64,000 nt of DNA, from positions 847,866-911,865 of the forward strand of contig JAJLRJ010000011.1 in NCBI GenBank assembly GCA_024195265.1, given 5' to 3'. Position numbers and translations under genes: made by a program. Numbering within the stretch: the stretch's first letter is position 1; each line of letters starts with the position of its first letter. The notes beneath the pieces were generated by a model. It did not search any database. It was not told the DNA's origin and worked only from the letters and a program-made list of their open reading frames with translations. Positions 1-11,191 of the stretch are shown here, piece by piece. The DNA is from Dendrophyllia cribrosa. Its lineage: Eukaryota > Cnidaria > Anthozoa > Scleractinia > Dendrophylliidae.

Positions 1-370
1 ACTCCCAGAGTCAATTATGGAGACATGTAGTGTAGTTCTAACTTTTGAGTCTGTGGACGAAATCCTATGGTGTGACCATTCAAATGAAACCTCTTCAACA
101 GTACTTTTGCATGGTACCATTTGTTCTAACTTTTGAGTCTGTGGAGGAAATCCTATGGTGTGACCATTCAAATGAAACCTCTTCAGCAGTACTTTTGCAT
201 GGTACCATTTGTTCTAACTTTTGAGTCTGTGGAGGAAATCCTATGGTGTGACCATTCAAATGAAACCTCTTCAGCATTTTTCTATGTTACCATTTGTTTT
301 TCAGTATTTTTTAAAATGAAATTTGGGATTTTTCTTGAATGTTTAATTTTGACACTTTTAAGAGTCAAGG
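1..370 (+). repeat. TTAA-type MITE carrying three 88-bp minisatellite units, 5' end cut off
   Basis: The window opens inside the left terminal repeat (ACTCCCAGAGTCA). Three tandem units of about 88 bp follow, each with the core ACTTTTGAGTCTGTGGA and CCATTCAAATGAAACC. The right end reads AAGAGTCAAGG next to TTAA at 371-374. Better preserved copies at 51154-51359 and 46671-47140 show the full structure. The short open frames across the units are a result of the repeat, not genes. Confidence 0.75.
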
Positions 371-1142
371 TTAACTACTCAGAATTCGGCCAGATTATTT
401 TAGGGAAAAGTGACCGGTCTTTATATTGACTTCCCTTTCACCTGTTCTGTAAACTAAACCAATAGAATTGCCATAAGGAGGTCTCAAAATGCTTTCGAGA
501 TCAGAAAACAAATACTTTTTACTAAAACGGCTAACTAAAGCTCGTGATTTGCCTTGGAAGATAAGTCTTTGTTCCCATATAAGGCTTACACACGTGACAC
601 GTTGCCATGGTTATTTGGTGATTTAACTGACGTGAACGTTTATCTTTTTTAAGGCAATTATTTTTATTATTACTTATTCACAAAACAGAACATTTCTCCC
701 AATACAGCTGTTATTAATGTCCATAGGAGGGCCAAACATGGTAAAAGGTAATTCATTTCCGATTTGCATTTGAAAAGTCCTTTGCATTAATATTTTCTGC
801 CAATACAGCTGTTTTTATTTTTAATAACATTAAAATGCCCAAACGAGAGATAAACGAGATAAAAGGTTTCATTATCATTTGCATTTGAAAAGGTCCTGCG
901 CAATATTATCAAACTTAAGTGAAACTAAAATTAAGAGAGGCCGAAACTCAAACGTGAACATATTGCAAAGAAGTCGATAAAAATACGGTCGTCAGGATCG
1001 GGACGCCCAACGAATCGTTAAAGTCATCTTTAAAACTTCATAAAACTTCCTAATTAATCAGTCTGAGACTAAACCCTGGAGTTTTCTCTTAATTACTAGC
1101 AAAACGTCGCCTCAAATTTTCGCGACAAGAGCATTGGAAAAT
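371..1142. other. No gene seen
   Basis: AT-rich stretch with stops in all frames. Two weak partial duplicates of the phrase 'aatacagctg' with flanking sequence occur near 700 and 800. Nothing else can be supported. Confidence 0.5.
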
Positions 1143-1146
1143 TTAA

Positions 1147-1340
1147 CCCTTTACGCCCTAATATCAAAATTTAAATTCTCATTTCTAGTCCTGATTTGAT
1201 CCTATAGACGTAGTGGGGAGAAATTGTTTGGATATCAAGAGAACTCATCTTGTGTGATCATGTCCTTAATTCTCATGACCTTTTTAATTGATAAGGCATT
1301 GATATTACAAGGAGAAATTTGATGTTGATCTCAACACCTT
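1147..1340 (+). repeat. Second TTAA-type MITE family, right end lost
   Basis: Begins directly after TTAA (1143-1146) with CCCTTTACGCCCTAATATC. The body matches copies at 49187-49375 and 56166-56350, sharing ATTCTCATTTCT, CATGTCCTTAATTCT and GACAAGGAGAAATTTGATG. The copy at 49187-49375 ends in AAGGG before TTAA; here the right end has decayed. A piggyBac-like origin is inferred from the TTAA target only. Confidence 0.6.
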
Positions 1341-2473
1341 TTGTTCGGCGGAGGGATAAAAAATGTCATTTTGGGCACGAAATAAGGTCAACTAGAATTA
1401 ATTTTTCGGAAACGAGAAAGCAGCTTGTAAATTCGGAAGATAATATTCCTTTCCCTAAATTGCTCTGCTGCTGAAATATTTAGTTAAAATTAAAGAACCT
1501 TAAAGCGCATGCAAACTGCATTCAGCTTTCACATAGTTTCCTTTAAGTCGCTGAAATGAAATGGAAAAATATATTCCCAGAAGCGTTTTTTTTAATTTCC
1601 CTAAAAATTCCTCGTTTGGTTGCCCTGATCGTGTAAAACTAAAGTTTTGTTTTTTGTTCAACGAGTGTTCCGTGACAGTACTTCACTTAACGTTAAAAGC
1701 TAAAAACACAGAATTTGACAGTAAAGTGACAGTTGGAGTTGAGGTTAGACCGTACCTTAATGTGGCTCAGATCACTTAGAAACCACTTAGAGATGGCTTT
1801 GAGTCAGCGTCCGGCTTTGAATAAGAATAACAGAAGCACTCGAGAAGCACTAGAAGTCACAAGATCTGTACCTCACATGCACGGCGTCTTTATGTTACTG
1901 ACGTTAGTAATGTACAAGGTGCGGTTGGTTAAACTGACACCAAATAATAGACGTCTTATTCATAAATGCGGCCGATTTATTATTCTTTTATGTGTATGTT
2001 GATTAGCCCTACTGGCCTCTTTTTAAAGTAAAAATTCTTTTGAATTTTTCACATGTTAACGTGGCAAGTAGAAAGAGTTGATTACCATGAATATAAAAGA
2101 AAAATCAATCGCTCACGAAGGAATAAGTCTATAGCTGCCGTGCATACAAGAGGCTCAACAGCGTGCTTTAAACATCAATGTTTTATATTACACGAATTTA
2201 CATTTGAAAAGCTTCCATCATTATATGATTATTTTCTAAGTAATAAAGATAGTAATTAAGGCTTTTATTCCAGTTTCAAATATTATAGCACCCTATAAAG
2301 ATAGGTGCTAATTATGAGTAGTAGAATACCATATTAAAAGCATACCCTCTTTTGTTTTTATATAAGAACGTCTAATGTTGTGCTGAGGTTGAGCTGAGAC
2401 TGCGCGTGCCGGGTTATATTTATGGCGATTTCAGCCTGAAAACGTTCTAAGCATGTTCTTAGGATAAATGGTA

Positions 2474-2619
2474 CAGGGACCGCGGAGGGGGAGGGGCTGG
2501 TAGGGCCACGGCTCCACCACTTTTTGCGCCTCCGCCCCCACTTTTTTTCGATTTTCGATATGAAAAAATTATTTTCAATTGTCAGCCCTCCCACTTTTTA
2601 CCTTGCTCCGCGGTCCCTG
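2474..2619. mobile_element. hAT-like MITE with 5-bp duplication TGGTA
   Basis: Terminal inverted repeats CAGGGACCGCGGAG and CTCCGCGGTCCCTG flank 146 bp. TGGTA occurs directly before (2469-2473) and after (2620-2624). The same ends and a 5-bp duplication recur at 25365-26111. Class assignment to hAT is by the CAGGG terminus; classical hAT elements duplicate 8 bp. Confidence 0.8.
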
Positions 2620-2648
2620 TGGTACAGTACGTAGTTCAGTAAAATATA

Positions 2649-3091
2649 CCTTATTGTAGGAAATTAACGCTCCTTAAATTAAGGTCTTTGAAATTAACGC
2701 GACTTAAATTAACGCAAATTGGAGGGGCAAATTTTCAAAATGAAGAAAATTAACGCGATTATTGATGATGTCTCTGAAAGATATTCTGGCTGATTGTGTA
2801 GTACAAAAAAAAAACGGATGTCGAGAATCGCTCTTCTGAAAGAAAAAATGAACTGGAAATATTGCAGATGACATATCTTTAAGGCTTTTGCATTGTAAAA
2901 GATTGAAAATAGCGTGCAGCAAAGAGAAGGTTATTGTTTCCTAGTTGCTAAATGTGTTCGGATAGTATCCAGAATTTGGGTGAAATTAAGGTCGCGGAAA
3001 TGAACGCTCACAAAAATTAACGCGACTTAAATCAACGCGAATTTTGAGAATTCGCGTTAATTTCATGGAGCGTTAATTTCCTATAATAAGG
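2649..3091. mobile_element. MITE with GGAAATTAACGCTCC terminal inverted repeats
   Basis: Left end CCTTATTGTAGGAAATTAAC mirrors right end GTTAATTTCCTATAATAAGG. The phrase 'aaattaacgc' and its complement recur subterminally on both sides, giving a strongly foldable element. No frame of note inside and the family is not recognised. Confidence 0.7.
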
Positions 3092-3342
3092 TTGTCATGA
3101 ATAATTAAGAAGAAAGAATTATAGGTGAAGTTCTACAAGTTTGCTAATTATTAGACATGCTTGCTTGTATAAAATGGAAAAAGACTTGTATACATTTCTT
3201 ATCTCACTTGTAAAACATGGTAAATAGAGACGTTCTTAACTATATCTCAGCCTGGGTACGTTCTTGGCACGTTTTTAAATTTCAGGCCAATCTTAGCCTC
3301 AACGTTTTTATAAAAAATGTTCTTATATATAAAAAGAGTGTA

Positions 3343-4770
3343 CTCTGATATATCATAAAACTCTGTAAAATTAAAAAAAAGCTCGAAAAGTTTCTCACAC
3401 CTAGCAATCATATTTCAGTAATAATTTAATATTCATTTAAAAGGCACTCTATACTATGACTTATGATATAGCAGGGAAAATTTTACATAAGCCACAGAGT
3501 GTAAGTGAAATTTTGAAGATAGCCGACGTCACTGAGCTGAAGGGGAGAGAAAACCAAGTACGATACTCAAATAAGCCAGCGTCAAAATAAAAGAGGATGA
3601 AATTATAAACAGACACAACCGTTAGAAAAGGATGGGAAAACTCCCTAGATATTCAGTGATAGGACGTGACGCACGGTAGTGATCGTTACAGCAATGAACG
3701 AAAATAATGTGCACCTGTCATTTTATAGCATTTCAATAGATGAATCATAACAGCTGTAACTGTGAGAAAAAATGAGACTGAACTAGCACCTTGTTTTAAC
3801 ATTTAGTTTATGAAAGTTTACGAAAACATGCATGGGCAAAATTACAACAAAAATCAACTTAAAATGCTACTACGACAAAAATTTGTTCTTTCGTTTTTCC
3901 ACTTGTTTTCGCACAACCTGTAGTCTCCCAAAGCCCACAACTCCTCATATAATGAGGTTGGGCTGCCTGTGCTTAACGCAAAATTTCAAATCCTCAGGCC
4001 TGCCTTTGATCCTCGACTTTTTGCCTGAGCTAGAGGTGTCAAGGGTAAGTCGGCAATCACTCTATCAGAAGGACGTTATACAATAAAATGGCAGTCATTC
4101 CCCTTTCCTTAAAAATCATATATTTTTTTCTCGGTATGGAGGCATTTAGAACGAAGAAGGTTACGATGATTCAACGGGATGGCTGTCATAAACATTTATT
4201 TCATTCAACTCACTTTCAACGGACAAAATCTTCTCCGAACTCGTGCTACTTTGTCGAGCAGCCATTATAGGAATTATGTGAGAGGTCAAGTTGTGCAATA
4301 TTTTGGTTCCCCTGCTGACGTCACGAGCGACTCGCTGTTGTTTTCACCGGAAGCCAACCTTTCGTAGAAAATGCCCTTTTTCTCCTTAAAAACGTCGAAT
4401 TGGCCAAAATAAATAGCAAAATCGTTTTTAATGGCACTTTTTACATAAAAAAGAAAACAAACTTGTATTTTTGGGTTTACATGCCCTTTAAATCACTTAG
4501 GTCTGCCACAAGGAAAAAGAAATTGTGTTCAGTTGTTTCATGTACGTGTTGAATGCACGTGAACCAAAGGATTTTAGTATGCGTATTTCCAAATGCTGAC
4601 GGCAAAATGGGAAACATCCCAACAGGCACAGATAGAAAATTCCAGTGCCCACATTGAAGAAAGATTTAGGTGTTGGCCTTTTCTATTTATGTGCCTGAGA
4701 TATTGGTATACCCTAAAAATGCCTGAATACCTGGACAGTATGGTAGGAGTGTTAATTTGACAGGGAAGGT
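3343..4770. other. Gene-free stretch
   Basis: Contains only short overlapping open frames (for example 3832-4086 and 4179-4367) without recognisable domains, splice context or codon pattern. No inverted-repeat element could be closed here. Confidence 0.4.
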
Positions 4771-4771
4771 T

Positions 4772-4802
4772 GGGGGGGGGGGGGGGGGGGTTGGGGGGGG
4801 GG
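4772..4802 (+). repeat. Long G homopolymer run
   Basis: A nearly pure G run broken by a TT. Comparable G or C runs occur at 8564-8596, 9001-9028, 24636-24660, 35232-35255, 39366-39387 and 52116-52132. Lengths of such runs are unreliable in assemblies. Confidence 0.9.
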
Positions 4803-4917
4803 ACCTACGTTAAAATGGATATCATAAACTTCTCTTATAAGAAAAGAGGAAAATTTTAACTATTTTTTCAATTGCAATTTGTTTACATGTAGTTTCACAA
4901 GAAATCATAGTTGCAGA

Positions 4918-6210
4918 CCAGATCGAACGTGACCATGAGTTTGCTGTACAACTGCAGAATGACGAAGATGATGACATTCTTGTCAGTTCCGTAGAAAAGT
5001 TTGCATCTGTTCCCCATCCCTGTACACTGAAAGTCAGGCCTTACTGCAGATCAAAAAGTTAGTAACTTCTTCTAGTAAGTACAAGGAGCTTAGCTTTTTT
5101 GTCCAGCGATCAAGAGTTTGCAAGAACATTTTGGAAGAGCTTAAACCCATTGAACTATCAAGATGTAACATGTGTGTTGACTTTGTTGGAGAGAGTGCTG
5201 TGGATACAGGAGGGCCAACTAGAGAGTTATTTTCTTTGGTTTATCAGCAAGTCATGGCTGGTAAGCTGACAAGAGGCTTACCTCCTAATCTGACATTCAT
5301 GCATGACCAGGGTGCTCTAATGGCTGATGAATATAAAGCTCAGCTGGGACAAGTGATTGCCCTCTCATTTCTGAATGAAGCTAACGGGCCACATTTTTTT
5401 CAGTCCTACTGTTGCACAGTACATCTTGGGTATAAATTCTAATACCGACCCGTCTAGCATGGTGGATGAAATTCCAGATGACCAGTGAGAGATTAAAAAG
5501 ATTACAGTGTTAAGGTCCCAACAGTTGGGATGAAACCATCCTACATTTTGAGGAGCTGTTTGACATGGGGATTACAAAAGCAAAGATCCCAATAGAGGAG
5601 AAAAATGAAGTGATTAAAGCCATCAACAGGCACATCATGGTAAGCAGTGTAGCAGAGGAAATTTTCAGTTTCCAAGAAGGGCTAGCTGCTTTTGGGGTGT
5701 TGGATGCCTTGAACGAATTCCCAGACGAAAGTGTGAAGCAGTTCATTTATGCACAGGTGATCGTTGATGATATCATGAAAACATTTCATCCAATGTTTTC
5801 TATGACTGGGTCATCCAAACGTCAATTTGAAGAGACAATAGTTTTCAACTTCTACCAGTTCCTGAAGCAGTATGGCAAAGGAAATGTCAAAAGAACATTT
5901 ATTGATGTTACCTCTTTGGAATCGGAGGAGGTCCAGGAAATGGAACAGTCACTGACCCTGCGAGATGTCCTGCAGTTTCTGACAGGAGCAAGAAACGTAC
6001 CTCTGGGAAGCATCGACGGAAGCATTGAATTTGTGCATGATGCTCTCAAAAGCAAATACCTGTGCTTTACAACTCCGCTATCCCACTTAACGAAAGATAT
6101 CTCAGTGAAGAGTCTTCAACATTCACATCAAATTTTGCAGATGACATTTTTGATGGGCAAGGCTATGGCCGTGTTGAGGCCTTGGTTTTGTACTGCAATC
6201 AAAAGAATAA
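4918..6210 (+). pseudogene. HECT-domain E3 ubiquitin ligase pseudogene (G2E3-like)
   Basis: The pieces read as one HECT domain in order: SSKYKELSFFVQRSRV, then ESAVDTGGPTRELFSLVYQQ (5191-5250), then FFSPTVAQYILGIN, then HFEELFDMGITKAKIP, and the long block 5565-6050. HECT enzymes pass ubiquitin through a catalytic Cys near the C terminus; here ANTC is present at 6052-6063 but in another frame, and the final NFADDIFDGQGYGRV lies in a third. At least four frame breaks (near 5030, 5400 in a T run, about 5490-5515, about 6050) and an in-frame stop after ANTCALQLRYPT show it is dead. The breaks fall inside continuous homology without splice sites, so introns do not explain them. Such genes are often multicopy in cnidarians (family knowledge); the parent copy is not in this window. 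Confidence 0.8.
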
Positions 6211-6309
6211 CTCTTGCTGATGGCAAGAAGTGTGCAGGGTTATTTCCTGTAACTCTGATCACAAGGTTATTGTTTAATCTGAAAATGTTTATTTTCTATT
6301 ATCAGTAAA

Positions 6310-7165
6310 GTTTTAAAGTCACAGGACAGAACAAATCCGTGCATTTTGTAAACATAAATGCCCAGCTTCCTTTGTTTGAACCCGGTTTCATTGCCATTCT
6401 TAGAATTGTGGGAAAAAAAGTAAATAATGGGCAACACAAGCCGGAGTATTGTTTTTAAAAATCCAGCTAGACCACAGGATTTGCTTTGTCGTGCCTTGTT
6501 GTTACTGTCAATGCATAGAAAACAGCGAGGGATTCTGGTTAAGGTTGTTTCTGTAATTGTTGTTGCAAAGCAAACCCAAAGGAATTACTAATAATGCAGT
6601 GAATCAATTCAGAAAAAAACGGTTATTTCCTAAATATTGCTTTTCTTTCTGTCCTGATTGGTTGAAATTAACAAAAACCTGACATGTTCATGTATGTTCT
6701 GATTGGTTAGAGCACAATGCACGAAATTGTTAATATTTGCATTGAAACAAAGAAGTATAGTCAAGAGCATGTTACAATGATCATTACTATTATAATTAAC
6801 GATCATACATAGTCAATTAGTTTTTTTTCTGTTCATGACATCCATCTAAGGTCAACACACATGAGAGAACTATCTCGCAGGACTTAACTCCCTACAACAA
6901 GTCCTGGGGCAAGTGCTATTTTTATTGTAAAAATACCAAACAAAGACCAAATTGGACTGTCCCTGCAACAAGTCCCTTTGCGTCTATGCTCAAGGGACCT
7001 GTCTCATGACACAATATTGTCACAAGTCCATGCAACCAATCTCCTTGTGTACATGTTACAAGCTAGGAACTTGTCCCTATATATCTGCTGACGTTTACAT
7101 TGTTATAAGGGTGTTTTCACTAAAATTGATATTTCTATAGTTGTTGTTCACGTTCACAAAAAGGA
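6310..7165. other. No gene seen
   Basis: AT-rich sequence. A CCAAT-containing phrase 'ctgattggtt' occurs twice near 6655 and 6700. The open frame 6952-7140 has no recognisable content. Confidence 0.4.
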
Positions 7166-7172
7166 CTTAACT

Positions 7173-7740
7173 TCCGGTTTTACTGTTAAGGCTGTTTTTC
7201 CATTTATAAATTGACATCCTTCCTGTTTTACTGTTAAGGTTGTTTTTCCATTTATAAATTATTGACATCCTTCCTGTTTTACTGTTAAGGCTGTTTTTCC
7301 ATTTATAAATTGACATCCTTCCTGTTTTACTGTTAAGGCTGTTTTTCCATTTATAAATTGATATCCTTCCTGTTTTACTGTTGAGGCTGTTTTTCCATTT
7401 ATAAATTGACATCCTTCCTGTTTTACTGTTAAGGCTGTTTTTCCATTTATAAATTGATATCCTTCCTGTTTTACTGTTGAGGCTGTTTTTCCATTTATAA
7501 ATTGATATCCTTCCTGTTTTACTGTTAAGGCTGTTTTTCCAATTATAAATTCCTTCCTGTTTTACTGTTAAGGCTGTTTTTCCATTTATAAATTGATATT
7601 CTTCCTGTTTTACTGTTAAGGCTGTTTTTCCATTTATAAATTGATATTCTTCCTGTTTTACTGTTAAGGCTGTTTTTCCATTTATAACTTGACATCCTTC
7701 CTGTTTTACTGTTAAGGCTATTTTCCCAATGTTAATGTTA
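7173..7740 (-). repeat. 48-bp minisatellite, about 12 units, open in one frame
   Basis: Units share TTACTGTTAAGGCTGTTTTT then CCATTTATAAATTGA and CATCCTTCCTG. Because 48 is a multiple of three, the minus strand stays open for 219 codons (7167-7826) and repeats SIYKWKNSLNSKTGRM or NGKTALTVKQE after a phase change. One unit is shortened (about 7540-7560). No promoter, signal peptide or flanking exon is visible, so coding is not claimed. Confidence 0.85.
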
Positions 7741-8176
7741 TTACCTTCCGTTTTACTGGAAAGTCTGAACTTTGTCATTGATAACTTTATCTGTTGTAAC
7801 CCTGTACTATTGATGTTGACAATCAAGGTGTAACTCTGTAAACGTATCTATGGCAAAGTTTGAAATAAAAAAAAAACAATGTTTATTACTAGAAAAAATA
7901 TCGCCAGAGGAATTTCTCACATTTTCTCTGCTGGTAATTGTCCGTGTTACTGAGTTACGTAATATCACATTCTCTCTGTTGTTTAAAATATGTTCCATAT
8001 ACTTAACCAGTTTTCCATAGTTTCCATAAACTGTTCTGGTTTATAAAGGAAGGTGTAAGCATCAACAATTCCATGTGAATTACAAAAATATTGCGGCAAG
8101 TTAGAGTTGAACATAGAATCAACAAACACCTGAAAATAGCTGCTGAAGCATCAAGGCACAGATTAACATATGAATG

Positions 8177-8350
8177 GGGTTAGTTTCTAGAGAAACTGTG
8201 GTGCTGCGTCGGTGGGGGGATGAAACACGAGAATTTAGTTTTATCGACTGAGTCGATAAGGTAAATTGACCACCGTAAAAAGATTCAAATAGCTGACGTT
8301 TCGAGCGCTAGCCCTTCGTCGGAGCGATTCGCTCCGACGAAGGGATTCAC
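8177..8350 (-). repeat. Dispersed repeat with hammerhead-like core, copy 1
   Basis: Shares long stretches with 33282-33440 and 50640-50803: GTTAGTTTCTAGAGAAACT, GATAAGGTAAATTG, AGCTGACGTTTCGA and AGCCCTTCGT. Read on the minus strand, the last part resembles the hammerhead motif found in Penelope-like retroelements. A short palindrome (CCCTTCGTCGGAGCG mirrored) ends this copy at about 8312-8344. Confidence 0.6.
8292..8322 (-). ncRNA. Degenerate hammerhead ribozyme-like motif
   Basis: On the minus strand the order is CCGACGA, a short hairpin-capable AGGGCTAGCGCT, then CGAAACGTCAGC. This matches the hammerhead order CUGANGA, stem II, GAAA, cleavage triplet GUC, apart from C for U in the first box. 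Helix III would be extremely short, as reported for Penelope-like elements. Activity is unlikely with the altered core. Confidence 0.4.
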
Positions 8351-8561
8351 AGATTCACAGATTAACATACCCTAATTACGAACAACAGATGAAACAAACT
8401 GAAGGGTTTCGATGTAGATATCAATGCCATGGACATTACTTTCCCTAAGAGGATCAATTTGCCTTTGCAATTCTTCTTCGTCATCAGGGCTTAGCACTTG
8501 TGTCATGACAAGCACTTCAACAGCTTCATTTGTTTCAGCTTCCTGAGGAGGTGGTCCATCC

Positions 8562-8563
<2 letters not shown>

Positions 8564-8600
<37 letters not shown>

Positions 8601-8999
8601 CCTATAATGGTCTATACGGGGATGCTCCGCCCGAAAGGGGTACCTTTTTGAGGCTGAAGGTATATGAAAGGGTCGGGATTTCACGAGTTGAAGTATGTGA
8701 AAGGGTAGGGATTTCACGAAGAATAGGAAATGGTAGCGAAAAAACCGAGTTATAGCATAAAAAAGGTAGGGAAAACTGCAATTTAAGTATTATGAAAAGG
8801 GCCTTTCAAAATATATCAAACAGACGCACGAAAAGGCTATTTGAAAGGGGTACCATTTTCAACGAAAGGTATATGAACGGGGTATCATTTTCAATGAAAG
8901 GTAATTGAAAGGGGTACCTTTTCTGTCAAAAACGGTATATGAAAGGGTAAGGGTTTGGACCTCGGGGCGGAGCATCCCCGTACAAAACGTTGTTGAGTA

Positions 9000-9028
<29 letters not shown>
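8564..9028. mobile_element. Element with G-run left end and C-run right end
   Basis: A run of 33 G (8564-8596) and a run of 28 C (9001-9028) bound the element and mirror each other. Just inside, ACGGGGATGCTCCGCCC (left) is mirrored by GGGCGGAGCATCCCCGT (right). The 10-bp word GGTCCATCCC lies on both outer flanks (8553-8562 and 9031-9040), consistent with a target duplication. Inside, GAAAGGGGTACC and GTATATGAAAGGG recur several times. No transposase is present. Confidence 0.7.
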
Positions 9029-9030
<2 letters not shown>

Positions 9031-9428
9031 GGTCCATCCCAGTCTATACCATACTCATCAATCTCTTCCTGAAAGAAAAAAACGGTGAAGTAATAGTGCG
9101 GAGGGTTGTTTTTAAGAGAAAGTGGAGTGGAAACCAGGTTAAAATTCCTGGTCATTGTACAGTGTCTGTAAGTGACAATGAAAGTACATGGAATTGTCAA
9201 GTTTTTAATAGATGGTATAGGTTTCAGGCGCGTAGCCAGCCTTTAAGCCATTAAGCCCGGGCTTAACAGGAATTTCTGTGATTTTTTTTTGTTAAATAGC
9301 CGAAAGGCCGCAATTTCTGCTACTGTTTCTTTGAAAAATAAAATCGTGACCTTCGAAACATGTATGAAAAATGTATGAAAAATGCCCGAATGTTGTGCTA
9401 AAGAAAACAAAGACGGTGGTCTAACACT

Positions 9429-10157
9429 TTGATTAAAATAGCCAAGGAGTCAAGGGTAGTGATTGGCATATTAAGGGATGAAAGAAACGACCAAATGGTT
9501 TGGAACGAACTGTTTGAGCGTGCAAAGGAGTTGGCAGCAGGTTGTGATGTCGAGCCCAGCATGCCAATAGTGTCTGCAGTCCAGCGTAACCGACCCAATG
9601 TTCCCACAGCCACGCCACAGCAGTATTGGAACAGAGCCGTCGCTTGCCCCTTGTCGATCATCTCATCCAAGAACTCAATGACAGGCTGCTTGTGCACCAT
9701 GACCGGTTCCTGGGTCAATAGCTCATACCTACCCAGCTCGGAATACTGAACAAAGATACCAAAAACAAGATTTGCAACACCTACTCCAACGACTTAAGTG
9801 ATAGAGAGGTCTTCGACAACGAGATCTTACGGAAAAAGAGATGAGCTCTTGCCGAAGGAGAGCCGGAAACCGAAGAGCCTAGTGGATACACTACGCTGCA
9901 CAAGTGAAGACCTTTACCCGAATGTCGCCACTGTGCTCACCATTCGCCTAACCATGCCAGTGTCGACTGCGACACCAGAGAGATCATTCAGCACCGTGAG
10001 ACGAGTGAAAACATACATGCGATCTACTATGCTTACAGAGCGGCTATCGTCCCTTGCTCTTATGCACGCATACAGAGAGATGCATATTGACCCGGAAAGA
10101 GTCATCATCTGTGCAAGCAAGGCAAGAAGGCTTGCATTTGAATTGAGTGACAGATAG
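9429..10157 (+). pseudogene. hAT-family transposase pseudogene, C-terminal part
   Basis: Cut-and-paste transposase of the hAT superfamily. The first part reads NVPTATPQQYWNRAV, then a frameshift near 9640 continues as PLVDHLIQELNDRLLVHHD and hits a stop (TAG, about 9718). A third block (9798-10157) contains the hAT C-terminal dimerisation region: LYPNVATVLTIRLTMPVSTA, TPERSFSTVRRVKTYMRST and ERLSSLALMHAYR. The N-terminal zinc finger and first catalytic Asp are missing. Closest in style to ZMYM1-like hAT proteins (family knowledge). At least two frame breaks; not functional. Confidence 0.8.
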
Positions 10158-10231
10158 TCAATAATAGTCGCGGTCATGACTATGATCTGTTCATCGACGA
10201 AGCTCGTTAATAACCGTTAATTATCTTTATA

Positions 10232-10540
10232 CGGTGGCGTAGCCAGCTTATAGGCCCGTAGGCCCGGGCCTACAAATTTTTCAGCCCACCTGTGTTACAT
10301 TCTTAAGAATCGGAAATGAAAAATTCAAATCCATTCTCTTTTATCAAATATTAGGATTTCGGTGCTGTCAAGATACACATAAAATCACCAGAAAGTGAAG
10401 GATGAAGCATTTTCAAGAGCCAAAATCGAAAAATTTTCCGGGGGGATATGCCCCCGCACCCTCCTAGGATCCCCTAGAAGCGGCCCTAGCGGGCCGGATG
10501 GCCAGGCCTTCAACTCTCCTAAAAGCTGGCTATGCCCCTA
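10232..10540. mobile_element. Nested hAT-like MITE with 5-bp duplication TTATA
   Basis: Left end CGGTGGCGTAGCCAGCTTAT mirrors right end AAAAGCTGGCTATGCCCCTA with several mismatches. TTATA lies at 10227-10231 and 10541-10545. The interior carries the hAT-like phrase GGGGGGATATGCCCCCGCAC, also echoed in 25440-25480. It inserted into the larger element after that element was in place. Confidence 0.7.
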
Positions 10541-10875
10541 TTATAATTCATAAAGTCGGACAAGGAATCAGCTGTGCTTTTGTATAAAGCAAAGGATTAG
10601 GTTTTTGACTGTCAGCGGTAAAACTAGTATGACCACCTGTAGTTCAAAAGTTGATATACTCAATTTTCTCTGTACATCATAATAAAAAAAATAATAAAAC
10701 GTACAACATAAAAACTGAACAATGCGCGCACGATTTCTACGCTTTTACAAGAGGGCGCGCCGCTAGAGGAATTCCTCACATATTGCAATCGATGATCAAT
10801 TCCTTACCAGATTTCATCCTTGCGCCGCTATTATTCTCTGCACACCTCGAGCTTTTGTAAAACGTTGTTTAGTGT

Positions 10876-11191
10876 ACTAAGGCCACGATATACACCAAAT
10901 TGAAGAAACGTTGACCGGGAAAAGCATAAACTATGAACTATGAGACCGAATGGGATTTTGGGTAGACAGCATTGGCAAGCTAGTAATATTCCATTTCTTG
11001 ATAATCAATATGTTTTCTTTATTCGAGATATTTAAGAGCATGGAATTAAGCATTCTGCGCCGGTTAATAAAATATTTATTCTGTGACAGACAAAGATTAA
11101 TTTTTCCAACTTCCCAGTAAACCTTTAGGTCGCATCGTTCATGGTTTATGCTTTTCACCCGACAACGTTTCTTCAATTTGGTGTATATCAA
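10876..11191. repeat. Foldback pair inside the hAT element
   Basis: The left arm ATACACCAAATTGAAGAAAC followed by GTTGACCGGGAAAAGCATAA (10880-10935) is repeated inverted at about 11130-11191. Arms are about 55-60 bp, spacer about 190 bp. No gene inside. Confidence 0.65.

Larger units (their letters stand above)
2343..3342. mobile_element. Inverted-repeat transposon remnant hosting two nested MITEs
   Basis: The left end TACCCTCTTTTG followed by TTTTTATATAAGAACG is mirrored at the right end, whose reverse complement reads TACACTCTTTTTATATA then TAAGAACA. Subterminal GTTCTTA and CTGAGGTT/AGCCTGGG-type motifs also recur inverted. Two other elements (2474-2619 and 2649-3091) sit inside, so this outer copy is the oldest of the three. 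No transposase frame remains. Confidence 0.55.

Noticed and set aside
3832..4367. Cluster of three plus-strand frames
   Set aside because: Overlapping, no domain, no conserved motif, no splice partners.
7167..7826. 219-codon minus-strand frame as a real gene
   Set aside because: The frame is fully explained by a 48-bp repeat unit; no splice, promoter or family evidence.
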